Shown: positions 42,377 to 51,300 of the stretch, piece by piece
Layout: every line of letters starts with the position of its first letter
Position numbering within the stretch: the stretch's first letter is position 1
Assembly (NCBI RefSeq): GCF_039233145.1
Contig: NZ_CP136419.1
Coordinates: 780,001 to 844,000, forward strand
DNA from: Moorella humiferrea
GTDB taxonomy: Bacteria; Bacillota; DSM-521; Neomoorellales; Neomoorellaceae
Length of the DNA: 64,000 nt
Reading direction: 5' to 3'
The notes under the pieces: model-generated
The model's input: the letters and a program-made list of their open reading frames with translations, nothing else
Databases searched by the model: none
Told to the model about the DNA's origin: nothing
Translations under genes and position numbers: made by a program

Positions 42377-43663
42377 ATGCCGCGGGTAGTCGTGGTCGGG
42401 GGCGGCTGGGCGGGCTGTGCGGCGGCCTTGGCCGCCCGCCGGGCTGGCGCGGAAGTGATTCTTCTGGAAAGAACGGATATGCTCCTGGGTACCGGACTGG
42501 TCGGGGGGATTATGCGTAACAACGGTCGTTTTACGGCGGCGGAAGAAATGATAGCTATGGGCGGCGGCGAACTGTTCGCCCTCTGCGACAGGGTGGCCCG
42601 GCACCGCCATGTTGACTTTCCCGGTCACCGCCATGCCTGGCTCTACGACGTGGCCCGCATCGAACCCCTGGTCCGGCAGACCCTGGCTGAAGCGGGTGTC
42701 GTGATTCATTTTCTAGGCCGGGTCACCGCCGTCAAAACGGCGGGGGAAAGCATTGAGGCAGTTGTTACCGAGGGGGGACGGGCGTACTACGGTAGTGTTT
42801 TCATCGACGCCACCGGAACGGCGGGACCGCCGGCCAACTGCCGCCGCTACGGCAACGGCTGCGCCATGTGCATTTATCGCTGCCCGGCCTTCGGCGGCCG
42901 CGTAGGCCTTGCCGCCCTGGCGGGGGTTAAGGAATATGCGGCTTTGAAGCGGGGCGGTGGCCGCGGAGCTTTAAGCGGTTCCTGCAAGCTCCACAAAGGT
43001 TCCCTTGCCCCATGGCTTGCAGCCGAACTGGAGGAAAAGGGGGTCGTCGTCCTGCCACTACCCCGGGATTGGCCGGATAAAAAGGAACTGCTGCAGCGCA
43101 AGGCCTGCCAGCAGTATGCCTTAAACGAGTATGCGGACAATATTGTCCTCCTGGACACCGGACACGCCAAACTCATGGCCCCCTTTTTCCCCCTGGAAGC
43201 CCTGCGCCGGGTTCCAGGGCTGGAAAACGCCCGCTTTGAGGACCCCTATGCCGGTGGTTCCGGCAATTCGGTCCGCTTCCTGGCTATGGCGCCGCGGGAC
43301 GATGCCTTAAAGGTGCAGGGCCTCAACAACGTCTTTTGTGCCGGGGAAAAGGCCGGCCCCTTCGTCGGCCATACCGAGGCCATCGTCACCGGGACTCTTG
43401 CGGGCCACAACGCAGTACGCTTCCTGACCGGCAGATCCCCGCTGATTTTGCCTTCTACACTTGCGTGCGGCGATATTATTAAATATACCCGCCTGCAGGT
43501 GGAAAAAGGTGACGGCCTTTACCAGCGCTTTACCTTTTCCGGGTCCCTTTACTTTGAACGTATGCAGGCCCTCGGGCTATATACCACCGACCGGGAAGTG
43601 ATCAGCAACAGGGTGGCGGACCTGGCCGGCATTTTTTCCGTACCGCTGCTAGGAAGGAAATAG
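42377..43663 (+). CDS. FAD-dependent oxidoreductase, MnmG/TrmFO-like
   Basis: 428 residues. N-terminal FAD fold 'VVVVGGGWAGCAAALAARRAGAEVILLER', 'VFIDATGTAGPP', and a C-terminal TrmFO-like segment 'NNVFCAGEKAGPFVGHTEAIVTGTLAGHNAVR'. The GidA-like FAD_oxidored family fits. A Cys-rich segment 'CAMCIYRCPAFGGR' after the first FAD part may bind an iron-sulfur cluster or act in redox chemistry. It is not a canonical tRNA methyltransferase TrmFO by its middle region. Substrate unknown. ATG 42377 follows GGAAGGTGG. Confidence 0.75.
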   Translation: MPRVVVVGGGWAGCAAALAARRAGAEVILLERTDMLLGTGLVGGIMRNNGRFTAAEEMIAMGGGELFALCDRVARHRHVDFPGHRHAWLYDVARIEPLVRQTLAEAGVVIHFLGRVTAVKTAGESIEAVVTEGGRAYYGSVFIDATGTAGPPANCRRYGNGCAMCIYRCPAFGGRVGLAALAGVKEYAALKRGGGRGALSGSCKLHKGSLAPWLAAELEEKGVVVLPLPRDWPDKKELLQRKACQQYALNEYADNIVLLDTGHAKLMAPFFPLEALRRVPGLENARFEDPYAGGSGNSVRFLAMAPRDDALKVQGLNNVFCAGEKAGPFVGHTEAIVTGTLAGHNAVRFLTGRSPLILPSTLACGDIIKYTRLQVEKGDGLYQRFTFSGSLYFERMQALGLYTTDREVISNRVADLAGIFSVPLLGRK

Positions 43664-43730
43664 GTGTCAGGCGCCGAATAATAAACATTGTTAAGCCGAT
43701 ATGAGATGCAATGCAAGGGAGAGGGGACCG

Positions 43731-44399
43731 TTGCTGGCAGAGCTGTTGGCCCTGTTTACCACCGCTTTTATGGTTGGGCTTTCCGGGGCGTTGATGCCCG
43801 GGCCGCTGCTTACCCTAACTATTGAAGAAAGCGCGCGCCGGGGAGCCGTTGCCGGTCCCCTTCTCGTCCTGGGCCACGGTTTGATGGAATTGCTCATGCT
43901 TTTTCTGCTTCTTTTTGGTCTGGGCGGCTTTCTGGCCCATCCGGCGGTGAGCAGGATCATCGCCTTCCTGGGAGGCGGTGTTCTCCTCTGGATGGGCGCG
44001 GGCATGTTGCGCAGCGCCCGGAGCGGCCGTCTGCAATTGGAACTCCAGGAAGATGGGAACGGTCCGAAGCTATCGCCGCGTCCGGTGTTCCAGACGGTGG
44101 CGGCAGGCGGTATAATCAGCCTGGCCAATCCCTACTGGCTTCTCTGGTGGGCGACCATAGGCGCCGCCTTTGTCGCCCAGGCGGCCCGCCTGGGAGCCGC
44201 CGGGATAGCCTTCTTTTTTGGGGGTCATATAATTTCCGATCTGGGATGGTACTCCCTTATTGCCTGCGGCGTGGCCGCCGGCAGGCGCCTTTTAGGCCGG
44301 CAGACCTACCACCATTTAATCATGATCTGCGGATTGTTCCTTATGGTTTTAGGCATTCTTTTTATAGGGGCCGGTTACCGCGGACCCGTCGGTTTGTAA
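43731..44399 (+). CDS. LysE family transporter
   Basis: 222 residues from TTG 43731 with GGGAGAGGGG upstream. Six membrane helices and the LysE/RhtB opening 'FMVGLSGALMPGPLLTLTIEESARRGAVAGPLLVLGHG', plus 'SLANPYWLLWWATIGAAFV'. Such proteins export amino acids or other small solutes. Substrate not evident. It is followed by a ylbF-type gene after 24 bases. Confidence 0.85.
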   Translation: MLAELLALFTTAFMVGLSGALMPGPLLTLTIEESARRGAVAGPLLVLGHGLMELLMLFLLLFGLGGFLAHPAVSRIIAFLGGGVLLWMGAGMLRSARSGRLQLELQEDGNGPKLSPRPVFQTVAAGGIISLANPYWLLWWATIGAAFVAQAARLGAAGIAFFFGGHIISDLGWYSLIACGVAAGRRLLGRQTYHHLIMICGLFLMVLGILFIGAGYRGPVGL

Positions 44400-44423
44400 A
44401 CGCTGAGGGGGTGATTTTAAAAT

Positions 44424-44801
44424 ATGGAAGTATACGACCGCGCCCATGAGCTGGCCCGGGCCTTAAGCCGCAGCGAAGAGTACGGCGATTATCGCCTGGC
44501 TAGGGCCAAGCTGGAAAGCAGTGCGGCCAACCTCGAGATGTTACGTGACTTTCGCCGGCGACGGCTGGAACTGGAGATGGCCCTGTTAAGGGGTCAAGAG
44601 CCGGACCCGTCCTTACGGCAGGCCCTGGAGGAAAGTTACCGCATCATCAGCCTCAACCCCACCATAACCGCTTATCTCGCTGCCGAAGAGCGGCTGGCCC
44701 GTCTGCTGGCCGATATCCAGAAAATACTATTTGACGCCATACCCGAATGGGGCAAAGATATGGTTGATAATGTTGACAATGAAAAGGACGCAAATCTATA
44801 A
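44424..44801 (+). CDS. YlbF/YmcA family protein
   Basis: 125 residues, helical, with the Com_YlbF pattern '[30 protein letters not shown]' and '[26 protein letters not shown]'. In Bacillus, YlbF with YmcA and YaaT tunes RNase Y and Spo0A phosphorylation. Here it stands alone, just before a PerR/Fur gene. ATG 44424 follows AGGGGGTG. Confidence 0.85.
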   Translation: MEVYDRAHELARALSRSEEYGDYRLARAKLESSAANLEMLRDFRRRRLELEMALLRGQEPDPSLRQALEESYRIISLNPTITAYLAAEERLARLLADIQKILFDAIPEWGKDMVDNVDNEKDANL

Positions 44802-44832
44802 TATAATAATTAATAATAGTTATCAATAAGTG
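44798..44832 (+). promoter_or_regulatory. AT-rich promoter/operator region of the PerR/Fur gene
   Basis: The 41 bases before the regulator are almost pure A/T, in a GC-rich genome. They contain ATAATATAATAATTAATAAT and GTTATCAATAA, which resemble Fur/PerR boxes (TTATAATNATTATAA type) without a perfect match. Autoregulation is the likely role. Confidence 0.4.
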
Positions 44833-44842
44833 GTGAAGGCCG

Positions 44843-45244
44843 ATGGAAGCGCCGGGCAAGCGCATGACCAGACAGAAGAAACTAATCCTCGACATCTTAC
44901 GCAGCACCAAAACCCATCCAACCGCCGACTGGATTTACGCCGAGGCACGTAAAGTCCTGCCCGATATAAGCCTGGGTACCGTCTATCGCAATCTGGGGGT
45001 CTTAAAGGAAGCTGGCGAGATAATGGAACTCAATTACGGCAGCACCTACAGCCGTTTTGACGGCAACCCCGAAAATCATTACCATTTTGTCTGTCTGGAG
45101 TGCGGCCGGGTGACCGATGTAGATATGCCCGTCCACCGGGAGTTGGAGAAGGAGGCGGAAGAAAGCGGCTGCGGCAAGGTCAGCTACCATCGCCTTGAGT
45201 TTTACGGAGTTTGTCCGGAGTGCCGGCGGCAGAAAGGGGAATGA
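44843..45244 (+). CDS. perR: Fur-family regulator, PerR-like
   Basis: 133 residues. Winged helix 'TRQKKLILDILRSTKTHPTADWIYAEARKVLPDISLGTVYRNLGVLKEAGEI' type, metal-binding 'SRFDGNPENHYHFVCLECGRVTDVD', and two CxxC pairs (CLEC, CPEC) for the structural zinc. The pattern 'YSRFDGNPENHYHF' is closer to PerR than to Fur. It likely senses peroxide with Fe or Mn bound. ATG 44843 follows GTGAAGG. Confidence 0.85.
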   Translation: MEAPGKRMTRQKKLILDILRSTKTHPTADWIYAEARKVLPDISLGTVYRNLGVLKEAGEIMELNYGSTYSRFDGNPENHYHFVCLECGRVTDVDMPVHRELEKEAEESGCGKVSYHRLEFYGVCPECRRQKGE

Positions 45245-45248
45245 TGGG

Positions 45249-45273
45249 ACCGGGCGGGGAAGCCCGGTTTTTT
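45249..45273 (+). terminator. Terminator after the PerR-like gene
   Basis: Stem ACCGGGC (45249-45255) / GCCCGGT (45262-45268) followed by TTTTT. Confidence 0.88.
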
Positions 45274-45346
45274 GTTGTTAAAGGATTTACACTTTTCACC
45301 GAGAATTTAAATAAAAATACCAATTTTAAGCGCGAGGTGGGCGGCA

Positions 45347-47371
45347 GTGGCGGTTGAAGGCATCAGGGTCGAAGGGGAAACGGTGGAAGAAGCCGTTCGG
45401 AAGGCGGCAGAACTCCTGGGTATCCTGCCCGGGGAGGTTGCGGTGGAAGTCATTGATGCCGGCAGCCGGGGTATTTTGGGCTTCGGCCGCCGCAGGGCGG
45501 TTATTTTAGTCCGTCCCATGTTGGTAGATGGCTCGCCGTCGGAAGGGGGAGAGACGAACGGCGAAGGAACGCCGGTCATATTCGAAGATGCCGACGGCAG
45601 AGGAGAAGATATAGAGCAACCCGCCCACGCCTGGATAGAGGGCGGACGCCTTTACATAAAGGGAAATGAGCCGCCGGCCACTATCATTTGCGGCGCGCAT
45701 TTCGACTTGTATATTAACGGTAAGCGCGCCGAGGGAGAAGTTGCGGCACGCGAAGGCGATATCTTAACCATTACTCCCCGGGAGGAAGAAAGGACGGGCG
45801 AATGGCATTTGTCCGTAGCCAACGACGGTTTGACGGCAACGGTGACGGTTAAGCCCGGTTACAGGCGAACCTGGCGATTGCGGGATCAACTTCCTTCCGC
45901 CCGCCTGGAATTGATTGGTGAGCCGGAGGACATACCCGTACCGGCCGTCTCCCGGGAAGAGCTGCTGACAGAGCTTGAGCGCCTGCGGGTGGTATACGGT
46001 ATTGACGAAGAAGGGGTGCACCGGGTCTGCACAGCGACGGAGGAAATGCAGATAGTTGTTGCCCGGGGGCAGCCGCCCCTGCCGCCGGAAGACGGCAGGG
46101 TAGAATTTCTTTTTAATCCCAATGAAACGGTAAGAAGGGAAGTTGATGATGAGGAACGGGTGGACTACCGGGAACTGGTGGTGCGGGCCTCCGTTTCCCC
46201 CGGCGATCTCCTGGCTGTAAAGGTGCCGCCACGGCCGGGCCGCCCGGGGGTCGACGTCTACGGGAAAGAAGTCCCTCCTCCCGAACCTAAAGACGTCGAG
46301 TTGTTGAGCGGCAGGGGAACAGAAGTCGTCGAAGGTCTTCGCTGTATAGCCAAGGCCGAGGGCCGCCCCCAGTTTACCCAGCGCAAAGGGAAGGTTATCA
46401 TTGATATCGTTTCGGTTCTGGTCCACCGCGGGGACGTCGACCTCGCCTCCGGTAACTTGAAGTTTAAGGGCTCAATCGACATAACGGGCAATGTTTGTGA
46501 AACCATGACGGTGATCGCCAGCCAGGACATCAACATCGGGGGCGACGTCACCCAGGCCAAAGTAAAGGCCGGAGGTTCGATTGTGATTAATCGCAGTTGT
46601 ATAGGTTCCGTCATCACCGCCGGCGGCGTAAACAGCATTTACCAAAGCGCGGAACCGCTTTTAAGCGAACTGGCCGAGCAGCTTTCCCGCCTGGAAAGAG
46701 CCGCCGCTCAGGTGGAAGCGGAAGCGAAGGATAAGGGCCGCTTTCTGGCCATGAACACAGGTTACTTAATAGCCGTGTTGGTGGAAAATAAATTTAAAAA
46801 GCTCCCGTCTTTGACGGCCAGGCTGGCGGAACTAACCCGCCACGTCGAAGGGGAAGGAGAGGAACGTGAGCTGGTGCAACTTTGTATTGAGCTCTCCCGT
46901 TTTTTCGGCAGCCCTGCCGCCATGCAGAGCCTCGACCGGGATAAACTAGCCCGGCTGGTTGCCGCCGTGAAGGAGATGGCCGCCTATTGCCGGCAGATAC
47001 CTCGAGATGGGGGCAATGTAACTTTAAACTACGCCCTCAATAGTCAAATCAGGGCCTCCGGCTGGGTTAAGGTTAGCGGCCGCGGCTGTTTCAATACGGA
47101 GATCACCGCCGGTGACAGGGTGGAGGTGCAGGGCGTTTTCCGGGGTGGCAGCATTTACGCCGGGGGCAACGTGTTTATTAAAGAAATGGGTTCCAGCGGC
47201 GGCGCCAAAACTTTAGTACGGGTGGCCGAAGGCCGGTTAATCAAGGCCGCCAAGGTCTGGCCGAACTGCACCCTGCAGATCGGTAAGCGCCAGCGCTTGA
47301 TTGATAACGATGCGGAAAAGGTTATGGCCTACCTTAACGATGAAGGCGATATGATCCTGGGTGTGTTTTAG
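45347..47371 (+). CDS. Jag_N-FapA (DUF342) fusion protein
   Basis: 674 residues from GTG 45347. Residues 1-55 are a Jag_N-type domain ('GIRVEGETVEEAVRKAAELLGILPGEVAVEVIDAGSRGILGFGRR'). The FapA/DUF342 region follows with 'GVDVYGKEVPPPEPKDVELLSGRGTEV', 'GNLKFKGSIDITGNVCETMTVIASQDINIGGDVTQA' and a right-handed beta-helix pattern ('GGSIYAGGNVFIKEMG'), plus an inner coiled coil (about 440-470). DUF342 proteins often occur near flagellar genes; a polymer or scaffold role has been suggested. The Jag_N part suggests a membrane or RNA-linked partner. Confidence 0.85.
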   Translation: MAVEGIRVEGETVEEAVRKAAELLGILPGEVAVEVIDAGSRGILGFGRRRAVILVRPMLVDGSPSEGGETNGEGTPVIFEDADGRGEDIEQPAHAWIEGGRLYIKGNEPPATIICGAHFDLYINGKRAEGEVAAREGDILTITPREEERTGEWHLSVANDGLTATVTVKPGYRRTWRLRDQLPSARLELIGEPEDIPVPAVSREELLTELERLRVVYGIDEEGVHRVCTATEEMQIVVARGQPPLPPEDGRVEFLFNPNETVRREVDDEERVDYRELVVRASVSPGDLLAVKVPPRPGRPGVDVYGKEVPPPEPKDVELLSGRGTEVVEGLRCIAKAEGRPQFTQRKGKVIIDIVSVLVHRGDVDLASGNLKFKGSIDITGNVCETMTVIASQDINIGGDVTQAKVKAGGSIVINRSCIGSVITAGGVNSIYQSAEPLLSELAEQLSRLERAAAQVEAEAKDKGRFLAMNTGYLIAVLVENKFKKLPSLTARLAELTRHVEGEGEERELVQLCIELSRFFGSPAAMQSLDRDKLARLVAAVKEMAAYCRQIPRDGGNVTLNYALNSQIRASGWVKVSGRGCFNTEITAGDRVEVQGVFRGGSIYAGGNVFIKEMGSSGGAKTLVRVAEGRLIKAAKVWPNCTLQIGKRQRLIDNDAEKVMAYLNDEGDMILGVF

Positions 47372-47388
47372 CGATAGGGGGAAATGTG

Positions 47389-48069
47389 ATGCCTGAAAGC
47401 TGGGAGTTTTTACGTCAGGTGCCCGTATTTGCCGATTTGAGCCCGGAAGAGCTACAGCATATTGCCTCTTTAGCCTTGGTGCGGCGCTACCGCAAAAACA
47501 TGTATATATTTATGCAGGGCGAACCCGGGGACGCCATTTACTTCGTCAAAAAGGGGGCCATCAAATTATTTCAGGTCCTCGAGGACGGCCGCGAAAAAAT
47601 CCTGCACTTCGTTCGGGAAGGGGAAATCTTTGCCGAAGTTCTCCTTTTTGAGGGCGGGCCTTATCCGGCCACGGCTGAAACCCTGGAAGACAGCGAAGTG
47701 GGGATCATCCGTAATGCCGATATGGAAAGGCTCCTCAGCCGTCATGGGGAAATGGCCGTAAAGATAATCAAAGTTATGAGCCGGCGCCTGCGCCGGGCCC
47801 AGGAACACATCCGGGATCTGGCATTGAAAGGGGCCTACGGCCGCCTGGCCAGCACCCTGCTCCAGCTGGCCAAGGATTACGGGACGCCCCGGGCGGACGG
47901 GGTCACCATCGAGCTTAACTTAAGCCAGCAGGAACTCGCGAGCCTTATAGGCACTTCCCGGGAAACGGTGGCCCGCATTTTAAGCGATTTTAAACGCCTT
48001 GGGGCGGTTGGCGTAGAACGCCAGCGTATTACCATCCTGTCGCCCCAGAAGCTAAAGAACTGGGACTGA
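47389..48069 (+). CDS. Crp/Fnr family transcription regulator
   Basis: 226 residues from ATG 47389 (GTG 47386 also possible), after AGGGGG. Cyclic-nucleotide-binding barrel 'IFMQGEPGDAIYFVKKGAIKLFQ' and 'GEIFAEVLLFEGGPYPATAET', then a Crp helix-turn-helix 'LSQQELASLIGTSRETVARILSDFKRLG'. The N-terminus has no Cys cluster, so it is not an Fnr oxygen sensor. Effector unknown; targets not evident. Confidence 0.9.
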   Translation: MPESWEFLRQVPVFADLSPEELQHIASLALVRRYRKNMYIFMQGEPGDAIYFVKKGAIKLFQVLEDGREKILHFVREGEIFAEVLLFEGGPYPATAETLEDSEVGIIRNADMERLLSRHGEMAVKIIKVMSRRLRRAQEHIRDLALKGAYGRLASTLLQLAKDYGTPRADGVTIELNLSQQELASLIGTSRETVARILSDFKRLGAVGVERQRITILSPQKLKNWD

Positions 48070-48130
48070 GCCGCCGGGGCCGGATTATATGCCTTCCGGC
48101 AGGTAAATTATGCTGTTGGTACCGCAGCCC

Positions 48131-48160
48131 TTGCGAAAAATGCCTAAGGTAATATAAAAT
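48131..48160 (+). promoter_or_regulatory. Sigma-A promoter of the 42-residue gene
   Basis: TTGCGA (48131-48136), then TATAAAAT (48153-48160), giving a 16- or 18-base spacer depending on the -10 register. It is 39 bases before the small gene. Confidence 0.6.
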
Positions 48161-48198
48161 AATATTCAGAAGCTGTAGTTTAAGGAGGGTTAAACAGG

Positions 48199-48327
48199 AT
48201 GGATAGCCGGCAATCAACACCGGGCAGGCCGGAGGCCAACCAGGATTGGGTAGAGCGCCTGCAATGGCTCGGGATCAAAGTAGAAAAACCAGGGGATGAA
48301 AGGGACAAAGATACTCCCGGCATATAG
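48199..48327 (+). CDS. Small acidic protein, 42 residues
   Basis: ATG 48199 is preceded by AAGGAGGGTT at the right distance, and by a sigma-A promoter. The frame ends at TAG 48327 and a terminator follows 22 bases on, so it is a complete monocistronic unit. The peptide is hydrophilic, begins 'MDSRQSTPGRPEANQDWVER' and contains 'LQWLGIKVEK'. I recognise no family. Confidence 0.6.
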   Translation: MDSRQSTPGRPEANQDWVERLQWLGIKVEKPGDERDKDTPGI

Positions 48328-48348
48328 AAAAGGGAATGTTGATAATAC

Positions 48349-48386
48349 CCTGCAGGACCTTTTAGATGAAGACCTGCAGGTTTTTT
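48349..48386 (+). terminator. Terminator of the small gene
   Basis: CCTGCAGG (48349-48356) pairs with CCTGCAGG (48373-48380), followed by TTTTTT. Confidence 0.85.
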
Positions 48387-48444
48387 ACTTCTGTACCCTT
48401 TCGACGGCGATATGCTATCATGGAGGGTAAGGGGTGATGGTGAT

Positions 48445-49128
48445 ATGGAACGACGGCGCATTCTCGTGGCCGACGATGAAGGGGGCCTGCGCCAGCTGGT
48501 GCGCTTATACTTAGAAAAGGAAGGCATGGAAGTCGACGAAGCGGCGACAGGACGTCAGGTATTGGCGCGACTGGAGGGTGCTAAGTACGACCTCCTCATC
48601 CTGGATTTGATGATGCCCGACGGCGACGGCTGGAGTGTCTGCCGCGAGGTACGCCGGAAATCGGAGCTGCCGATTATTATGCTCACCGCTCGAGGTGAAG
48701 AAACGGACCGTTTGCTGGGCTTCGATCTGGGAGCCGATGATTATGTAGTTAAGCCCTTCAGCCCCAGAGAGCTGGTGGCCCGGGTAAAGGCCCTCCTGCG
48801 CCGGACCGGAGCTGGCCAGGCAGAGGACGGAGAGCTCCGCTTTCCCGGCCTGAGTATCAATATACCCGGCCGCGAGGTTAAGGTCGAAGGGCGGCCGGTA
48901 ACCAATCTGACGCCCAAGGAGTTCGATCTCCTCCTTTTTCTCGCCCGGCACCCGGGCCAGGTCATGAGCCGGGAAAGGATCCTGGAAAAGGTGTGGGGTT
49001 ATGATTTTTATGGTGACCTGCGCACCGTCGATACCCATATCAAAAATCTGAGAGAGAAGCTCGGGCGGGAACGGGGGTTCATTACAACAGTTTGGGGCGT
49101 CGGCTATAAATTTGAGGTGCAGAAATGA
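48445..49128 (+). CDS. OmpR/PhoB-family response regulator
   Basis: 227 residues from ATG 48445. Receiver domain with '[18 protein letters not shown]', phospho-Asp in '[13 protein letters not shown]', 'MLTARGEE' and '[20 protein letters not shown]'. A winged helix follows, '[34 protein letters not shown]'. The end overlaps the kinase gene by four bases. Target genes unknown. Confidence 0.93.
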   Translation: MERRRILVADDEGGLRQLVRLYLEKEGMEVDEAATGRQVLARLEGAKYDLLILDLMMPDGDGWSVCREVRRKSELPIIMLTARGEETDRLLGFDLGADDYVVKPFSPRELVARVKALLRRTGAGQAEDGELRFPGLSINIPGREVKVEGRPVTNLTPKEFDLLLFLARHPGQVMSRERILEKVWGYDFYGDLRTVDTHIKNLREKLGRERGFITTVWGVGYKFEVQK

Positions 49129-50924
49129 TCAAGAAAAGTATTACCCTCAAACTGTGGCTTCTCCTCATTTCAACTGTGGCGGCCAGCCTGCTGGCCGTGG
49201 GCTTTTCCTTCCATCAACTGCTGGGCAGTCATTATTCCCGGCAGCAGGTGGAGGATATGCTGGCTGCGGCCAGGGCCATGGCCCAGAGCCTGGCAGGGGC
49301 GGAAGGCGGTAGCCTTTATAACCAGGCGGAAATCCTCGGCAAGGTGGCCGGTACCGGAGTAATCATCATTGACCGCAACGGGTTGGTGCTCTCCTGCACC
49401 GGCGACGGCGGCAGCATGGGCATGGGCATGCACATGGGCATGAGGATGGGACGCGGCTGGAATCGCCCTTCCCCTGAAAACGGAACCTGGCCGGTGGCCG
49501 GTATGCGTTTGAACGGTGATGAAGTCAGGGAAGTTCTGGCCGGGAACACGGTGGTCAAGCGGGGATATCAGGAGATCTTTAACAGCAGTATGCTCCTCGT
49601 CGCGGTACCCATCCAGGACGAAAGGGGTGTGGCGGGAGCGGTCATCCTCTTTGCTCCCGAGGCTTCCCTGGGGGCGGCCATGGCGGCCGTGGATCACCTG
49701 ATCCTCTATTCCGGTGCCGGGGTGGTGCTCCTGGCCACTCTGGTGGCCTTTTATGCCGCCCGGCGGGTCACCCATTCCCTGCGGCAGATGAGCAGTGCGG
49801 CCCGCAGGATGGCCCAGGGCGATTTCAGCGGTCGCGTGCCGGTGAAAGCGGAGGACGAGCTGGGACAGCTGGCGGCAAGCCTTAATTTTTTAGCGGAAGA
49901 ATTGGCAAGAACCATGGCCGCCCTGTCTCGGGAAAAGGAAAAGCTCGACCGGGTGGTCAAGGGGATGACCGACGGCGTGCTGGCCTTTAGCCTAAATGGA
50001 CAGGTTCTTTTTGCCAATCCCCAGGCGGAGAAGCTCCTGGGAATGCCCCTGCCCCAGGGGATGATGCTACCGGCGGAACTGTTTAAATTTCTGCGGACTG
50101 CCCTGGACGACGACGCCGGGGGCGAACTTAAATTCAGGGACCGCGTTTTTGCCGTGCGGGCGGCACCCCTGCAGGAGGATGGGGACGGGCAGGCGGCGGT
50201 GGCCATTATTCAAGATATCACTGAAACCAAAAAACTGGAACAATTCCGGCAGGAATTTCTGGCCGGCGTATCCCATGATCTGCGCACGCCCCTCACCTTT
50301 ATCCAGGGTTATGCCGAGGCCCTGGCGGACGGACTGGCCGCCGGGGAAAAGGAGCGGCAGGAATATATCAATATAATACTGGCCGAAGCCGTACGGCTGC
50401 GGCGCCTGGTAGACGATTTGCTGGAGTTGAACAAGATGGCCGCCGGCCAGCTGCCCCTGGAGATGGCCGTCATAGATGTGAAGGAACTCCTCGCCGGGGT
50501 AGTCCGCAAATTCCGGCCTTTACTCGCCGAACAAGGGCTGGAACTTGAGTTGGAGATGCCGCCGTCTTTGCCGACGGTTCGGGCCGATGCCGGGCGATTG
50601 GAACAGGTTATGACCAACCTTTTGGACAATGCCCGCAATCATACGCCGCCCGGTGGCAGGATCAAGGTGACGGCCGGGCAGGTCGATAAGGATATTAAAG
50701 TCAGCGTGATTGATACGGGCAGCGGTATTCCCGCGGAAGATTTACCTTATATCTGGGAACGCTTTTATAAAGTAGACAAGTCCCGTTCCCGCCGGGACGG
50801 GGGCAGCGGTTTGGGCCTGGCCATAGTCAAAAGCCTGGTGGAGGCCCACGGCGGCCGGGTAGAGGTAGAAAGCCAGCTGGGTAAAGGGAGCACCTTCAGC
50901 TTTTATTTGCCCTCGTCCCTGTAA
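49125..50924 (+). CDS. Sensor histidine kinase with Met-rich extracellular segment
   Basis: 599 residues. Membrane helix 1 (about 11-32), an external domain, helix 2 (about 190-210), HAMP ('[23 protein letters not shown]'), a PAS-like domain, HisKA with '[19 protein letters not shown]', and HATPase_c with '[16 protein letters not shown]', 'DTGSGIP' and '[13 protein letters not shown]'. Residues 98-108 of the sensor domain hold six Met spaced by Gly, His or Arg ([11 protein letters not shown]). Such runs bind Cu(I)/Ag(I) in other proteins. Metal sensing is therefore possible, not shown. Confidence 0.92.
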   Translation: MIKKSITLKLWLLLISTVAASLLAVGFSFHQLLGSHYSRQQVEDMLAAARAMAQSLAGAEGGSLYNQAEILGKVAGTGVIIIDRNGLVLSCTGDGGSMGMGMHMGMRMGRGWNRPSPENGTWPVAGMRLNGDEVREVLAGNTVVKRGYQEIFNSSMLLVAVPIQDERGVAGAVILFAPEASLGAAMAAVDHLILYSGAGVVLLATLVAFYAARRVTHSLRQMSSAARRMAQGDFSGRVPVKAEDELGQLAASLNFLAEELARTMAALSREKEKLDRVVKGMTDGVLAFSLNGQVLFANPQAEKLLGMPLPQGMMLPAELFKFLRTALDDDAGGELKFRDRVFAVRAAPLQEDGDGQAAVAIIQDITETKKLEQFRQEFLAGVSHDLRTPLTFIQGYAEALADGLAAGEKERQEYINIILAEAVRLRRLVDDLLELNKMAAGQLPLEMAVIDVKELLAGVVRKFRPLLAEQGLELELEMPPSLPTVRADAGRLEQVMTNLLDNARNHTPPGGRIKVTAGQVDKDIKVSVIDTGSGIPAEDLPYIWERFYKVDKSRSRRDGGSGLGLAIVKSLVEAHGGRVEVESQLGKGSTFSFYLPSSL

Positions 50925-50938
50925 ACGATTTTACTTTA

Positions 50939-50967
50939 TTGACAGCGAAAAAAAATAAAAGTAAAAT
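50939..50967 (+). promoter_or_regulatory. Sigma-A promoter of the FmdB-like gene
   Basis: TTGACA (50939-50944), 17-base A-rich spacer, TAAAAT (50962-50967). A near-consensus promoter 45 bases before the gene start. Confidence 0.8.
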
Positions 50968-51011
50968 ACAATAAGGACCAGATAAACTGAGGCCAGTCGG
51001 GGGTGAAGGAC

Positions 51012-51206
51012 ATGCCTACCTATGATTTCCGCTGCCAGGAATGTGGCGAACGTTTTACCGTAAAGATGTCCTGGCAGGAAAAGGATAAAGCCACCTGCCC
51101 GGCGTGCGGCAGCCAGAAGCTGCAGCAGCTCTTTACCGGGATCACCATCCTGGGAGGCAGCAGCGGCGGTGGTTGTGCGGCGCCGTCGGGAAGCCGTTTC
51201 AGTTGA
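51012..51206 (+). CDS. FmdB-type zinc-ribbon protein
   Basis: 64 residues from ATG 51012. 'MPTYDFRCQECGERFTVKMSW' and 'CPACGSQKLQQLF' give the CxxC...CxxC ribbon of the FmdB/CxxC_CXXC_SSSS regulatory family; a Gly/Ser-rich tail with one Cys follows. The family is widespread, with ill-defined function. Confidence 0.85.
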   Translation: MPTYDFRCQECGERFTVKMSWQEKDKATCPACGSQKLQQLFTGITILGGSSGGGCAAPSGSRFS

Positions 51207-51221
51207 GGCGGTTAAGGATAG

Positions 51222-51247
51222 AGGGCCGGTGGCCCTTATTTTATTTT
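51222..51247 (+). terminator. Terminator after the FmdB-like gene
   Basis: AGGGCC (51222-51227) / GGCCCT (51231-51236) with a GGT loop, followed by TATTTTATTTT. Confidence 0.75.
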
Positions 51248-51250
51248 TAT

Positions 51251-51280
51251 TTGACACCCTGCCCTTTGTTAAGTTATGAT
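51251..51280 (+). promoter_or_regulatory. Sigma-A promoter of the TPR gene
   Basis: TTGACA (51251-51256), 18-base spacer, TATGAT (51275-51280), 21 bases before the start codon. Confidence 0.75.
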
Positions 51281-51300
51281 AGGCGGGGGAGTGAAATAAG

